Part shown: positions 52,472 through 63,000 of the stretch, in pieces
How positions within the stretch are numbered: the first letter of the stretch is position 1
Layout of the letters: the number at the start of each line of letters is the position of its first letter
Assembly (NCBI RefSeq): GCF_010183535.1
Contig: NC_071328.1
Location: 14,074,001-14,138,000 of the forward strand
Length of the DNA stretch: 64,000 bases
Source: Caenorhabditis remanei
Lineage: Eukaryota > Nematoda > Chromadorea > Rhabditida > Rhabditidae
Direction of reading: 5' to 3'
The notes under the pieces: generated by a model
What the model saw: the letters and a program-made list of their open reading frames with translations, nothing else
Databases searched by the model: none
What the model was told of the DNA's origin: nothing
Made by a program: the position numbers and the translations under genes

Positions 52472-53783
52472 TCATATTGAGTTTTTGGATTTCTGAAATA
52501 TTTTGATTGGAATTATGGAAAAAGTTTTGTTAAAAATAACTTACTTATCCAATTTTCTATTGTGAAGTCAAATTTGTACGCCATCGTTGCAGACGAAATA
52601 TCAAGTTCTAAATGCTTCTGAAAAGAAAACTATTTTTTTGGACTTTCTGGTGCTTCAAAAACACTTACATCAAAAATTCCATCTCCATTTGAGAGTCGTT
52701 CCTGTGATCATACGGGTCAGCGACCCCGCTCCCGAACATTATTTTAATTTTGTGATACGATCGTCCTTGCTGTAATTAACACATGTGTGCTACTACAGAA
52801 TGCATATCATAGTTGTCCGAAATCCGGATTCCGGAATTCCGGGTTTTTTTGACATTCCGGTTCCGGATTCCGGATTCCGGAAAATGAAAATTTTCATTCC
52901 GATTCCGGATTCCGGTTTATCGGAAAATGGCATCCCGTACAACTATGATACATATTTCATAACTTACATGCAGTCTTCTTCCACTAGCAAGCCTTCCACA
53001 CAAAAATCTCTTACACATTTGAATGTGACGTTGTAGTACACTTGAGTCTTCTCTTCCGAAAACGGCCAGATGGAGGAGACGGTGGCCACAAGGAGGGCGG
53101 TGATGACAAGGAGAAGCTTCTTTCTGTAAGAAAGATTTGATTTAAACTTAGAGTGATTAGTTTCAATTCATATTTACAAAAATTTTTCCGTGGCCTAGAA
53201 ACAAAAATAGTAAAAATACGACCAGGGAATTGACCACTTTGGAATTTCGTCCATTTTTTGACAATCTAACTAGGGAGGGTCATGGACTCGGTCTGTAGTT
53301 ATGGGTCGTGACCTATATCATTGGAAAGCTGAGAAAACGCTCATTTCAAATATATATTTAGTTTTTGCTCTCGAGGCCTGGTATTCAAGAAAAATAAGGT
53401 CAAAGTTCGGAAAAATGGCGAATTTTTGCATTTTTAACACGCGAAAATCGCTAAAAAGTTTCAAAACATTTTTTCGCGTGTCAGAAAGACAAAAATTCGT
53501 CATTTTTACAAACTTTGACCTTATTTTTCTTGAATACCAGGCCTCGAGGGCAAAAACTGAATATATATTTGAAATCAGCGATTTCTCAGCTTTCCAATGA
53601 TATAGGTCACGACCCATAACTCCAGACCGAGTCGGTGAGTAAGCATTAAAATTTGCAGTTTGGGAGCTTTTTTTGGATTTTTTAGTATTATTATAAGAGC
53701 ATATCTACATATTTCAAAACATTTTCTTAAATTGCTTAAATCCCTCCAAAACGCCTAATAATCAAACATACCTTCCAGTCCAT
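52472..53783 (-). CDS. Small secreted transthyretin-like protein
   Basis: Exons 53772-53783 (ATG, 12 nt), 53178-53194 (17 nt), 53015-53123 and 52669-52769 join in perfect phase: MDWKATEKFLKKLLLVITAL, LVATVSSIWPFSEEK, VYYNVTFKCQGRSYHKIKIM, FGSGVADPYDHRNDSQ. The first 25 residues are a clear signal peptide. V-T-F-K-C-Q-G-R-x-x-x-K-I-K-I followed by D-P-x-D matches the start of nematode TTR-like (DUF290) proteins, secreted hydrophobic-ligand or signalling proteins. Exons 52545-52617 and 52472-52492 follow, readable as LELDISSATMAYKFDFTIEN, but they need a one-base shift after 52669, so the 3' half is either mis-modelled or newly broken. TTTATT at about 52391 gives a minus-strand polyadenylation signal. 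Introns hold a hAT MITE and a long palindrome. Confidence 0.55.
52808..52947. mobile_element. hAT MITE with CATAGTTGT ends and TTCCGGA words
   Basis: CATAGTTGTCCG / CGTACAACTATG ends, 8-bp flanks ATGCATAT and ATACATAT (one mismatch). The interior is nearly all TTCCGGATTCCGG words. It lies in an intron of the TTR-like gene. Confidence 0.7.
53285..53633. mobile_element. Long palindrome in TTR-like gene intron
   Basis: GACTCGGTCTG, AGTTATGGGTCGTGACCT, CCTCGAGGCCTGGTATTCAA and so on, mirrored at the right end; arms about 165 bp. Both strands give near-identical open frames (MGRDLYHWKAEK...), a by-product of symmetry. The truncated gene copy at 58.6 kb lacks it (GACGATCTAAGCGTTAAAAT), so it is an insertion. 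Confidence 0.7.
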
Positions 53784-54027
53784 TTATAATTCAATAAAAA
53801 TCAAAAAACATTCTTTAGAAAAAAGAGGGAGAGCGGCTACCGGCCGTCGCTCAGAGGAGGAAATGTGAATAAACATGCGAATCGTATCGGCTTTTATATG
53901 GGTTTCTATTTTTTATCATCGTTTGGTCATAAAAAGTGGAAAAAAAAACAAAAGGAAAGGGGTGGTTGGAGTTTTATAGCCGTATTTGCAAAGGGCTTGC
54001 AGAAATATGATGAAACTGCGAAAAAAT

Positions 54028-54362
54028 CGTACTTGCAAACCGGGCCGACACGAGTCGGCGCGTAGCTCGCTTCAAACTAAATATAATTAGCTCAAAAATA
54101 TACCAAAATGTAGATCTCAGCAACTTCTATGTCCGTGACCCACTACGGGCCGGATGGCTATTCGTTAATGTGCCGCGGGCCGGGCTAGAATTTTTCGCGT
54201 TTTTTGGCACTTTTTCCCGGCCTGCGGCACATTAACAAATAGCCATCCGGCCCGTAATACGTCACAGAGATAGAACTCGTCGAGATCTACATTTTGGTAT
54301 ATTTTTCAGTTCATAACGTTAAGCTTAAAGCGAGCTACGCGCCGGCCCGTTTTGCAAGTATG
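54028..54362. mobile_element. A-family hAT palindrome
   Basis: CGTACTTGCAAACCGGGCCG to CCCGTTTTGCAAGTATG, perfect 8-bp duplication GAAAAAAT (54020-54027, 54363-54370). The related sequence at about 58985 lacks it. Confidence 0.85.
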
Positions 54363-55200
54363 GAAAAAATAAAGTTCGCGGGCTGAAGCGCAAGTGCGGC
54401 AGGGAGTTGTGGGCGGAGCTTAAAACACAAGGGATAAAATTTCACCTGATTTTCTATAAACACACATTGAATTTCTAGCCGAATTCGTGTTTTAATCGAT
54501 TAGACATGAAAATATGCAAATATACAAATTGCACACTTCACGGACTCCCTGAAGAAACTTTAATTCAATTCTTCTATTTTCTGCACTGAAAATCCAATAT
54601 TTTCAGGTTTTCAGACATTGCAATTGATAAAAAAAGGTCCCATTCATCAGAATTGTGTAAAATTAAATTGTTATGAACCAGAAAACTTGATGTCAAAAAT
54701 TGACTCCTTTGATACAGAAAAAAAGGATTTTCAGAAAAATGAGATTTTCAGTCGTTTCGTCCAATATATCTTTCTCTAAAAAGTGACACAGCTTCAGAGC
54801 ATTCTCAAGTACATTATGTGCAATTTTCGTTAAAAAATGAGTAATGCCAGAAAAGTTATACTTAATTTTTGAAAATCCGTTTTTTTCTGTATCTGTATCA
54901 AAAAAGTCAATTTTTGACCAAAAATCACGTTTTCTGGCTCAAATTATAGAGAATTTCGTTTTCTACAATTCTGAAGGATGGGACTACTTCTTTTCATCTA
55001 TTGCGACGTCTGAAAACCTGAAAATACTGGATTTTTAGTGCAAAAAATGAGAGTGTTCCAATACACATTATTATTTTAGATTCTTTAAAAAACACACAAC
55101 AAATCCACCTCCAACTAAAAAAAGTGAAATGGACGAACTCCGGACAATGTTCTCCCAACTTCCCAAATAAGTTTTCCTTTCCATCTTTTGTCTTGTCTTA
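54363..55200. other. No gene seen
   Basis: AT-rich, with an inverted pair of unrelated short words around 54700-55000 but no supported exon. Confidence 0.3.
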
Positions 55201-55211
55201 ATAATGAATTA

Positions 55212-55643
55212 CAATACCTGACAAAAAGGTTGTCAATTTCGGCAGTTTTCAGTGGAAAATGACCAACTTTGACAGTGTATTTCGGTGTCTCCTGATTTTC
55301 CGATAAACTCAATATTATATGGGTTGGACAGAGCAAAAATAGGACATCATTTTTGTAGTTGACCATTTTTTTGTAGAGACACTACCATGGAAGTTATAGG
55401 TTGTCAAAGTGAACATCTCCAAAATTTCGATTTCAGGGAGTAATGCGTTTCTTTACCTGTAACTTTTATGGTAGTGTCCCTACAAAAAAGTGGTCAACTA
55501 CAAAAATGATGTACTATTTTTTCTCTGTTCAGCCCGTATAAATTTGAGTTTATCGGACAATCAGGTGGCACCGAAAAACACTGTCAAAGTTGGTCATTTT
55601 CCACTAAAAACAGCCAAAGTTGATACCTTTTCGTCCGGTACTG
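55212..55643. mobile_element. Tc1-like MITE, B family
   Basis: CAATACCTGACAAAAAGGTT at the left after TA, CGTCCGGTACTG-TA at the right; palindromic arms with the TTTGTAGTTGACCA core. Confidence 0.7.
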
Positions 55644-55649
55644 TATATA

Positions 55650-56300
55650 GAAATCTTAGATATTAAAATTTCTGGTCTTGTTTTATGTTATCTGTTTGAC
55701 TGAGTTTCGGCAAAATGGAATTAATTGTCCAACTTTCTCCTGCTGATCCTTTATCATAAAAGTGACCAGCTGGATAAGAGATAACATCGATATCATATAA
55801 AATACAGGTCTCCCCGCCCTCCGATAATTAAATTGATAAAAATCTTGAAAGTGAAAAGAAAGGAGAAAGAGAGGGAATACATCCTTCCTTTCTCCTTTTC
55901 ATTCTACAACAAAGATGTCTTAGTGTATAGACCGTCGAAATATATTTATTCCCCTGATTATTTTTGAATTCTAATTGTTGCTTTGGATTTTTGGATTTTT
56001 GTGGTAAGTGAGCATTTGGATTTTATGGAAAATTGAAATTTTGAATGATTATTTTGTGAGGAAACTTTTGAGTTTGTGTTTTTTCTTGTAGATCAAGAAC
56101 GGCGTCTAGTTCTACCAATGAAATTATCTATTAACATCATTAAAATTCCAGAAATCAACCGCTCGAGAGTGCTGAAATGAGAATGGTGCTACTGGAATCC
56201 GGGGATGGTATGTCTTTAATTTTGATTAGTTTCGTTTGGACACCGTTACTATGAAAATCAAGTTATGAAAAACTCAGCCTTTTTTATACCTCCAGAATAC
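55650..56300. other. No complete gene
   Basis: A possible small exon at 56152-56207 (after TTCCAG, before GTATG; PLESAEMRMVLLESGD) does not join in phase to the next plus-strand exon. Confidence 0.3.
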
Positions 56301-56313
56301 CGCCAGAATACTG

Positions 56314-56916
56314 CATACTTGCAAACCGGGCCGACACGGGCCAACACGGGCCGGCGTGTAAATCGCTTCAAACGCAATATTATGAGCTGAAAAATATACC
56401 AAAACCAGCCTGTCTCCCCCGCCTTCGGCGGTTGAGCCGGCTGGTCTCTCTTCATTCACGTAGTCATTGACTTTCGAATGTGCCCGCATAGCCGAGTGGT
56501 CTAAAGCGGCGGTCGCTGTCCAAAGCACGCCAGTTCGGTTTTGCCCACTGGCTCAGTTTCTCTTCTCTTTCCAAAAACGCTGCGGACAGTGCCTCAGACA
56601 AACAGACAAACACCACTTGTCTTTTATATATAAGAATGATGTAGATCTCGACGAGTTCTATCTCCGTGGCCTACCACGGGCCGGATGACAATTAGTTAAT
56701 GTGCCGCGAGCCGGGCTAGAATGGATTTTTTGGCCATTTTCGCGTTTTTGGCACTTTTTCAGGGCCCGCGGCATATTAACGAATAGCGATCCGGCCTGTA
56801 TCATATCAGTGACATAGAACTCGTCGAGATCTACATTTTGGTATATTTCTCAGCTCATAATATTGAGTTTTAAGCGAGTTACGCGGCAGCCCGGGTCGGC
56901 CCGGTTCGCAAGTATG
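56314..56916. mobile_element. A-family hAT palindrome hosting a Helitron
   Basis: CATACTTGCAAACCGGGCCG to CCGGTTCGCAAGTATG. The arm sequence ATACCAAAA / TGTAGATCTCGACG is interrupted exactly between A and T by 56405-56639. No matching 8-bp flank (GAATACTG / GTATAAAA). Confidence 0.65.
56405..56639 (-). mobile_element. Non-autonomous Helitron with tRNA-like core
   Basis: Minus strand: starts TCATTCTTATATATAAAAG, ends with hairpin CCGCCGAAGGCGG, then GGGAGACAGGCTGG (CTRR) and T in the flank. The host family consensus (ACCAAAATGTAGATC) shows insertion between A and T with no target duplication. On the plus strand it carries A box TAGCCGAGTGG (56491) and B-box-like CAGTTCGGTTTTG (56531). Confidence 0.8.
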
Positions 56917-56942
56917 GTATAAAAGGAATACTTTCGTTGTAG

Positions 56943-57375
56943 GTTTCCCATCATCACTCGTTTGAAAATGGTAATTCCTCTGATGCAACTTCTAGACCAG
57001 AAAGTGACCGGCTGGGAGACAAGGGCAGACCGACACATCAACCTGCGGCTGGAACACCTCGGCCCCATGCCGGTGCGCTTTGTCCTGCGGATCCACAACA
57101 TAAGGTGAGATATTGTTAGATCCATACTTGTCAACCGGACCGAAACGGGCCGGCTCGTAACTCGCGTCAAAATGAATACTCTGAGCTGAAAAATATTCCA
57201 AAATATAGAACTCGTCGAGATCTACATTTTGGTATATTTTTCAGCTCATAATATTCATTTTTGTTACGAGCCGGCCCGGTTGACAAGTATGGTTTTCTTT
57301 TTCAGACCAACTCAATGCTACTTTTACGCATCTTATCTAACTGTTTTCGACCGCAATACCTTGGTGGAGGAGTGA
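56943..57375 (+). CDS. Two-exon gene fragment, unknown product
   Basis: Exon 56943-57104 (acceptor TTGTAG, donor GTGAG) and exon 57306-57375 (TTTTTCAG, stop TGA) join in phase: RLKMVIPLMQLLDQKVTGWE, RADRHINLRLEHLGPMPV, RFVLRIHNIRPTQCYFYAS, YLTVFDRNTLVEE. A hAT palindrome fills the intron. No domain recognised; possibly the 3' end of a larger gene. Confidence 0.4.
57123..57295. mobile_element. Shortened A-family hAT palindrome
   Basis: CATACTTGTCAACCGGACCG to CCCGGTTGACAAGTATG with the middle of both arms deleted. It lies in the intron of the 56943-57375 gene. Confidence 0.6.
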
Positions 57376-57596
57376 TGTCATCCCCGATCCAGCGGACTCA
57401 ATTTTTTTTCTGTTGTAAAAATATCACTGTTCTACGTTCCTCCTTTTTCATCTTCTCCTTTTGTTCTCCCTCTTTTCGTACTCTCCGTAATGGACGGTGG
57501 TGTAGCAGGGGGGTTTTCTAAGATTCTGAGGATATTCATCATAGGGGATTTTTAACAAGGGTAGGGTTTTCTAGGAGTGATATTTTTCGTCGCGCA

Positions 57597-57860
57597 TCAT
57601 TGGGTCGCTTGGATGTCATCGTCCTGGTGATCTTTCATGAGTTGATCGAGTCCTAGGTCTTCTTCTTCGTGTGCCTTGTCGCAGATCGACTTGTGGTGGA
57701 TTTGAAAACTGTAAAAAATTCTTTGGTTCCCAAAGGTTTTATGTTAATTTGGGGCTTACTCTTTCTGGCAGGTTTCTTCCTGGCACAAGTGGTCTGTGCG
57801 TTTTAGTCCATAGCATGCGGCTGGGTGGTGTCTTGCATTTCCCAGGCAAATTATGCACAT
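57597..57860 (-). CDS. Zinc-knuckle protein resembling BEL/Pao gag
   Basis: Exon 57760-57860 (ATG at 57860) reads MCIICLGNARHHPAACYGLK then TDHLCQEETCQK; a 51-bp intron (GTAAGC...TTTACAG) joins in phase to exon 57597-57708: FQIHHKSICDKAHEEEDLG, LDQLMKDHQDDDIQATQ, TGA. C-x2-C-x5-H-x4-C followed by C-x4-C-x6-H-H-x3-C is the paired Cys/His arrangement of nematode BEL/Pao retrotransposon gag. No pol is visible nearby, and the spliced short form with an acidic tail suggests a domesticated or orphan gag fragment. An upstream extension beyond 57860 has stops. Confidence 0.45.
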
Positions 57861-57921
57861 CTTTCTTTTGAAGACAAATGCCAATTTCTTTTCTTAGGGA
57901 ATCTAAAATTATTCTGAGCAA

Positions 57922-58330
57922 AGATTTCTATAAAATTTTTGCAAAACAACTGAAATGAATATAGATAAGGTGTTGACAAAGTATATGGGGGCTAGAGTAT
58001 TTTATGAAAAGTAGCAGTAAAAATGGTATAATTAATCAATTTAAAGATCTTCTGGAATTAATTGTTTGTTTTGTTTTGAAATAAACCGTTTTCTTTTTTC
58101 ATTTGTGTTTTTGTTCCCTGGTTCAAATAACACAGTGGCCTAGTGTCCACTTCGGTCATAATGAAAATGCGCTCCTCTGGACAAGGCCCCACCACCCCAT
58201 AGCTACAGTAATCCTATAGTTTTTCACAAAATTTTTTGAACTTCTTTTTAATTTTACATTTAAAAAATCCAACTTCTTGATGCATGAATTATCTCCTTAT
58301 TTTCAGTCAACATTATTTTTGCAAAAATTA
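57922..58330. other. No gene seen
   Basis: No supported exon. TGGCCTAGTGTCC at 58137 resembles an A box, but no partner B box of good quality was found. Confidence 0.3.
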
Positions 58331-58500
58331 GAATTATTCTTATATATACAACGCATGTGGGGTTTGTCCATCTGTCACATAGTCCGCAAACTTTGAGAAA
58401 TGAGAAAGAAAGGCGGCAGAGCCCAAAGTCGAACTTGCGCTCTTTGCGCAGAGACGGCCGCCTTGGACCCCACAGCCCTGCCTGCAACGTCATCTGAAGC
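58330..58500 (+). mobile_element. Helitron-like fragment with tRNA-like core
   Basis: Head TTATTCTTATATATACAACG and GCATGTGGGGTTTGTCCATC match the heads of the other Helitron copies. The minus strand shows GGTCCAAGGCGGCCGTCTC and B box AAGTTCGACTTTG. The 3' end is lost; it runs into the truncated TTR-like copy at 58513. Confidence 0.5.
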
Positions 58501-58512
58501 ACAGGAGCCTCA

Positions 58513-58748
58513 GAACTTTCCGTGGCCTAGAAACACAAATAGGAAAACTACGGCCAGGGAATTTACCACTTTGGAATTTTGACCATTTTTTGACGATCTA
58601 AGCGTTAAAATTTGCAGTTTGGGAGCTTTTTCTGGGTTTTTTAGTATTATTTTAAGATTATTTCTACACTTTTCAAAACATGTTTCTAAATTCTCGAAAT
58701 TCCCTTTCAATTTAAAAGTTCAATAAACAAAAATACCTTCCAATTCAT
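58513..58748 (-). pseudogene. Truncated duplicate of the TTR-like gene
   Basis: ATGAATTGGAAG (MNWK, donor GTATTT) at 58748 and the micro-exon GCCACGGAAAG at 58526 correspond to the first two exons of 52472-53783. The sequence then breaks at the Helitron. The upstream flank (58749-59040) also matches 53784-54450, so it is a segmental duplicate. Confidence 0.6.
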
Positions 58749-59040
58749 TTATATTTCAATAAAAATCAAGAACATTATTTAGAAAAAAGAGCGACAATCC
58801 AACGAAGCTCAGAGGAGGAAATATGAATAAACATGCAAATCGTCTCGGCTTTTATATGGTTTTCTATTTTTTTTCACCATTTGGTCATAAAAAAAACTGG
58901 AAAAAACAGAAGGGAAGGGGTTGGAGTTTAATAGCCGTAGTTGCAAAGGGCTTGCAAAATATGTTCGGACAAGGATTTTCGAAAAATAATTTCACGGCCT
59001 GAAACGCAAGTGCGGCAGGGAGTTGAGGGCGGAGCTTGAT

Positions 59041-59660
59041 CTGCAAGCTGATTTTTTAACGAGCAACATTGAATTAGTGAAAATCGTGTTTTAATAGAAT
59101 CAATTGTATCGAGAATCTTAACTCAAAATCCGAACCTCCGAATATAAATTGGAATTCTAGAAAAATCAGTAATAATACATATTTCGACGATCTATTCCGA
59201 GGTACAGCGGGCCACCTCCGATTATGTCAGTTGTGGCTCACTCATTAGTTTTAATGAAAAATTGATGACGACATTCGATTTCTCGTGCAAAATAACCCAT
59301 GGGCGCAAAGTTTCATAAATCTCCTCCAAAAACTACGGGTACACCGTCGAAAAGAGTTCGGAGCCGCTTTATTCTAGTCAAAAGTGTGACAAAACAGTCA
59401 GACAAGTACCAAAGAAAGTAAATTACCATACGAAAATATTGCTACCCCCTTTTATCTACGGGTTGCGGTAGTTTTCCTCAGAAATCCCCATTTTTTAGAC
59501 TTTTTTCTTGCTAAACTCGCTCTTGCGAGTAGAATTTTTTGTATAAAACTATGAATACAAGTAAGAAAACGCCAATAAAAAACGCTAATTCTAGTGATTG
59601 AAAACATTTTTGTGTGAAAAAAACGGCGCCGAAATGCCAGTGATCGCATCAATCGAAATC
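59041..59660. other. No gene seen; F-type motif
   Basis: TTTCGACGATCTATTCCGAG at 59190 is the F-type terminal variant. No exon. Confidence 0.3.
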
Positions 59661-59662
59661 TA

Positions 59663-59933
59663 CAGTACTGTCAAAGAATGTTCTCGCCATTGCTGCCGTT
59701 TTTCAGTGCAAAAAAGGAGAAATTTTTGAGCTGTTTACGTTGATTGCCTGTAACTTCTTAGGATGTGCCCGTACAAAAATGTTGTCAACTACAAAAATGA
59801 AGCTCTATCTGTGATCTATACACTCCTTAAACAACCGATATTGTGAGACTATCAGGGAGACCGTCTCACACTCACAAAGTTGACCATTTTCAACTGAAAA
59901 CTGTGAGTTTCGCAATCTTTTTGGCCAGTACTG
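59663..59933. mobile_element. Tc1-like MITE, C family, shortened
   Basis: TA-CAGTACTGTCAAAGAATG at the left, TTTTTGGCCAGTACTG-TA at the right. It carries one full right arm. Confidence 0.65.
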
Positions 59934-60059
59934 TACTTCTAGTATTGAAATACATCACTACCATAATCAAAATAATTAAATCAAATGGTTTTATTTTCTT
60001 TACTTTCTATTTCACCCGTTTTCCAGAAGAAAGACAATTAATATAAGTAGACCAATTAA

Positions 60060-63000
60060 TTAAAGAAACGATTTCGTCTGTCCAACATTCGCAATCACAA
60101 TTCTCTCTCGTGTCCCCTGAATTCTCCTCAATTCCGAGTCTTTCATCTCTTCGTGCTCTTCGAATTCTCTCCAATTTCTCTCTCGATACTCTTGCCACAG
60201 GTTTCTCACTAGTTGCACGACTATCATGTCGCCAGCGTGGTTTGATATCATTCTCAGCATCAGGATCTGCAAAAAGATAATCTTATTTGGGGCTGGCGTA
60301 ATGTTGGCGCGTTTTAAATCCTGAAAATCGGTTCAAGTGGCGAGAAGTTAGGCGTCTTTTCAAATTTTAGACTCCGTCTCTAGGGCTTCCATCCGGGGGG
60401 CAATTTACCCGCCATTACCCGCCCGCGGCTCCCCGTTGACATTTACGCGTGAAAAACTCACAATCAGCATTTCGAAAATAATAATTTCAACACTTCTTTA
60501 AACATTTTTCTGAAAAAAATAACAGAAATTTTCCAGAAAAATAAACGTGGAAATTGTCAAAATGAATTCTCTCATTCGCGAAATTTTGTGTTCTCTCATG
60601 TCCCCGGTCACGCATAAACGTGGCGCCCCCCGGGCGGGTAGCAGGTCCCCGAATTTTACCTGCCCGGATGGTAGCCCTATCCGTCACCAGTTTGGGGGGC
60701 GGAGCTTGGTGTAAGGTGACAAATGTCAAATTGTAGATCAAAACTAGCGCTACATTTTTGTAATTAAAAGTTTTTTGATTGCTCCGCCCACTTTTAAGAT
60801 ATGCGTCTTTAAGACAGAAAGAAGGAATGGGAGACGCAGAGAAGCTATCTTTAAACGCGCGTATCTCAAAAGTGGGCGGAGCTATCAAAAAATTGTTAAC
60901 TAGTATAGTAAAGATCTGGATTTTATCTACAAGATGAAATAAATCAAAAACAGAAAAAATCAAAAATTCAAAAAATTGACCCCAAGCGGGACCGAACCCT
61001 GGTTCCTTCTCAGAGGGGTGCTCCTTGACCAAGGCCTTCTTGGCCAAACTTGATTTTTGGTAAAAATGTGGTTCCTGGCATGGAAAATTAGGTTTTGAAT
61101 AGTTTTTAAAGTCAGAAATGAAATTTTCCGGTTATTTTGATATAAAAATCACATTTTGGCGTTAAAAATTGCAATTATTCAGCTTGTGGGAATTTTCAAC
61201 TTTAAAGGCGCATATCTCAAAAGTGAGCGGAGCTAGAGAAAAACCGTCAACTACAAAATTGTAGCCCTGGTTTTGATCTACAAGAAAAAATTCACAAAAA
61301 AAGTTAAAATTTGAAAATACTTACACCGTCAGACTTCAAAAAGTCAGAAACAAATGAATCCAAGAGGTGTGGTGCAAATGCAATGACCGTATATAACCTC
61401 TCGACAGTCGCGTCCTTCTCGAACTTTTGTAATTTCTTGAATTCACTGGACTCGGCGATTTGAATGAACTTCATGACGTAATCCACTTTCTCGGAGTGAA
61501 TAAACGAGTTGGCAAGCCAGTAGATGAACGAACAAGTGGTGATAATGGCTAGAATCATGTACCAACACCAGAGGAATGCAAACACTTTTTCATTGATTAT
61601 ATTGATGAGAAGGGCGCATTGGACGGTGTATCTGTTCAGGTTGGCCAGGTACCGGACTTCGAAATCACATAGGGTCACACGGGGGAAGTGACCGGTCTCT
61701 GTCCATGGACGGCCTGCCCAAATGTCGCTGAGAACCTGAAGGAAAATATCGATCGATATGGTTTCAGAATTTTTAAAAAAATTTTGATAAACCTATAACT
61801 TTGGGAATTACTTAATTTTGGTCAGTGTAATTTGTCATTGTAACAAAATGGTTTGGCTTTTTTTTCCACATTTTTTTTTATTTTGTTGTAAAAAAATCAC
61901 AAAAAATGGTTATATTTGTGTTAAATTATCTATTTTTGATTTTTGATTTTTTCAAAAAAAATTTGTTTTGACCATACATTTTTGGTTATTTTCTAATGAT
62001 TTTCGGACGATTTTCACCAAATTTTTGCTCAAAATGACCGGAAATAATGAATTTCACAAATATACGACAATATCAAGCTAAAAATCACAAAAATCGGTCG
62101 AAAATGAGCTGAAACAGAAATTTTGGTCGAAAATAGATGTTTAATTTTTTTTTTAATTTTTGCCTTTTTTTTTACTATTTCAACCAATTTTAGGCTCAAA
62201 TTGATCACGAAACTGCGAATTTCATAAAATTTCTGTTGTTTTGACTCCATAATTCCAAAAATCGGTCTAAAATTTACACAGTGTAAAAATGTAAGCCTTT
62301 TTAACCAATTTCGACCATAAAAATAGGCTTCTTGAAAGTTCCAGGACTTTAGTTCAAATGTTTTCCTGGTAGATCAAATCTAGAGCTCCGTTTTTTCAGT
62401 AGACAACTTTTTGATAGCTTCGCCCACTTTTGAGATATGCGCCTTCAAAGATTCTAGGTTCTCTTCTCCCTCTCGCTTCCAAGTTATCATCTTTAAAGGC
62501 GCGTATCTAAAAAGTGGGCGGAGCTATCAGAAAGTTGATAACTACAAAAATGAAGGTCTGGTTTTGATCTACAAGAAAAATGTAAATTGGACAAAATAAG
62601 AGAAAATGGGATGTCATGACGGGATCTCAAAGTTGATCGATTTTACACCATTCTCTACAGTGACAATTATGTTACATTGACAAACTGCACTGACCAATTT
62701 TTTTTTAATTCTTAAAAAAAAAGACTCACTTGAAATCCGAAAAACATGAATTCGGTGCTCTTCAGACACGCATTCAGAATACAGAACTGGGCGACCACAT
62801 TTATGCAGTAGAGCAGTTTTGTGAAGCTATGGAATATGGAAATACACTGTCCGGATAGGAATCGGGAGAACTTGATACGAGCTATCCATCCCCTCGCTTT
62901 TATTCGTCCATTTGGCGATTGCAAGTCAAGATTGTCGACGAAATTGCACGTGATCGCTTCGATGGCCTGGAATTTTTACTTTTGAAGTGTAAAATTGTTG

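Noticed and set aside
53301..53617. Two nearly identical 99-codon proteins on opposite strands
   Set aside because: A consequence of the palindrome; no evidence of translation.
56480..56560. Functional tRNA-Leu/Ser gene
   Set aside because: Good A and B boxes, but no pairing acceptor stem or anticodon arm, and the same segment recurs in other Helitron-like copies.
57306..57375. PAZ homology of the exon reading PTQCYFYAS
   Set aside because: Resemblance to PSQCFFYND at 14.7 kb covers only seven residues and the rest does not match a PAZ pattern.
60487..61047. 186-codon open frame on the minus strand
   Set aside because: It runs through an E-family palindrome and the tRNA-like segment within the last innexin intron; no splice logic or conserved motif.
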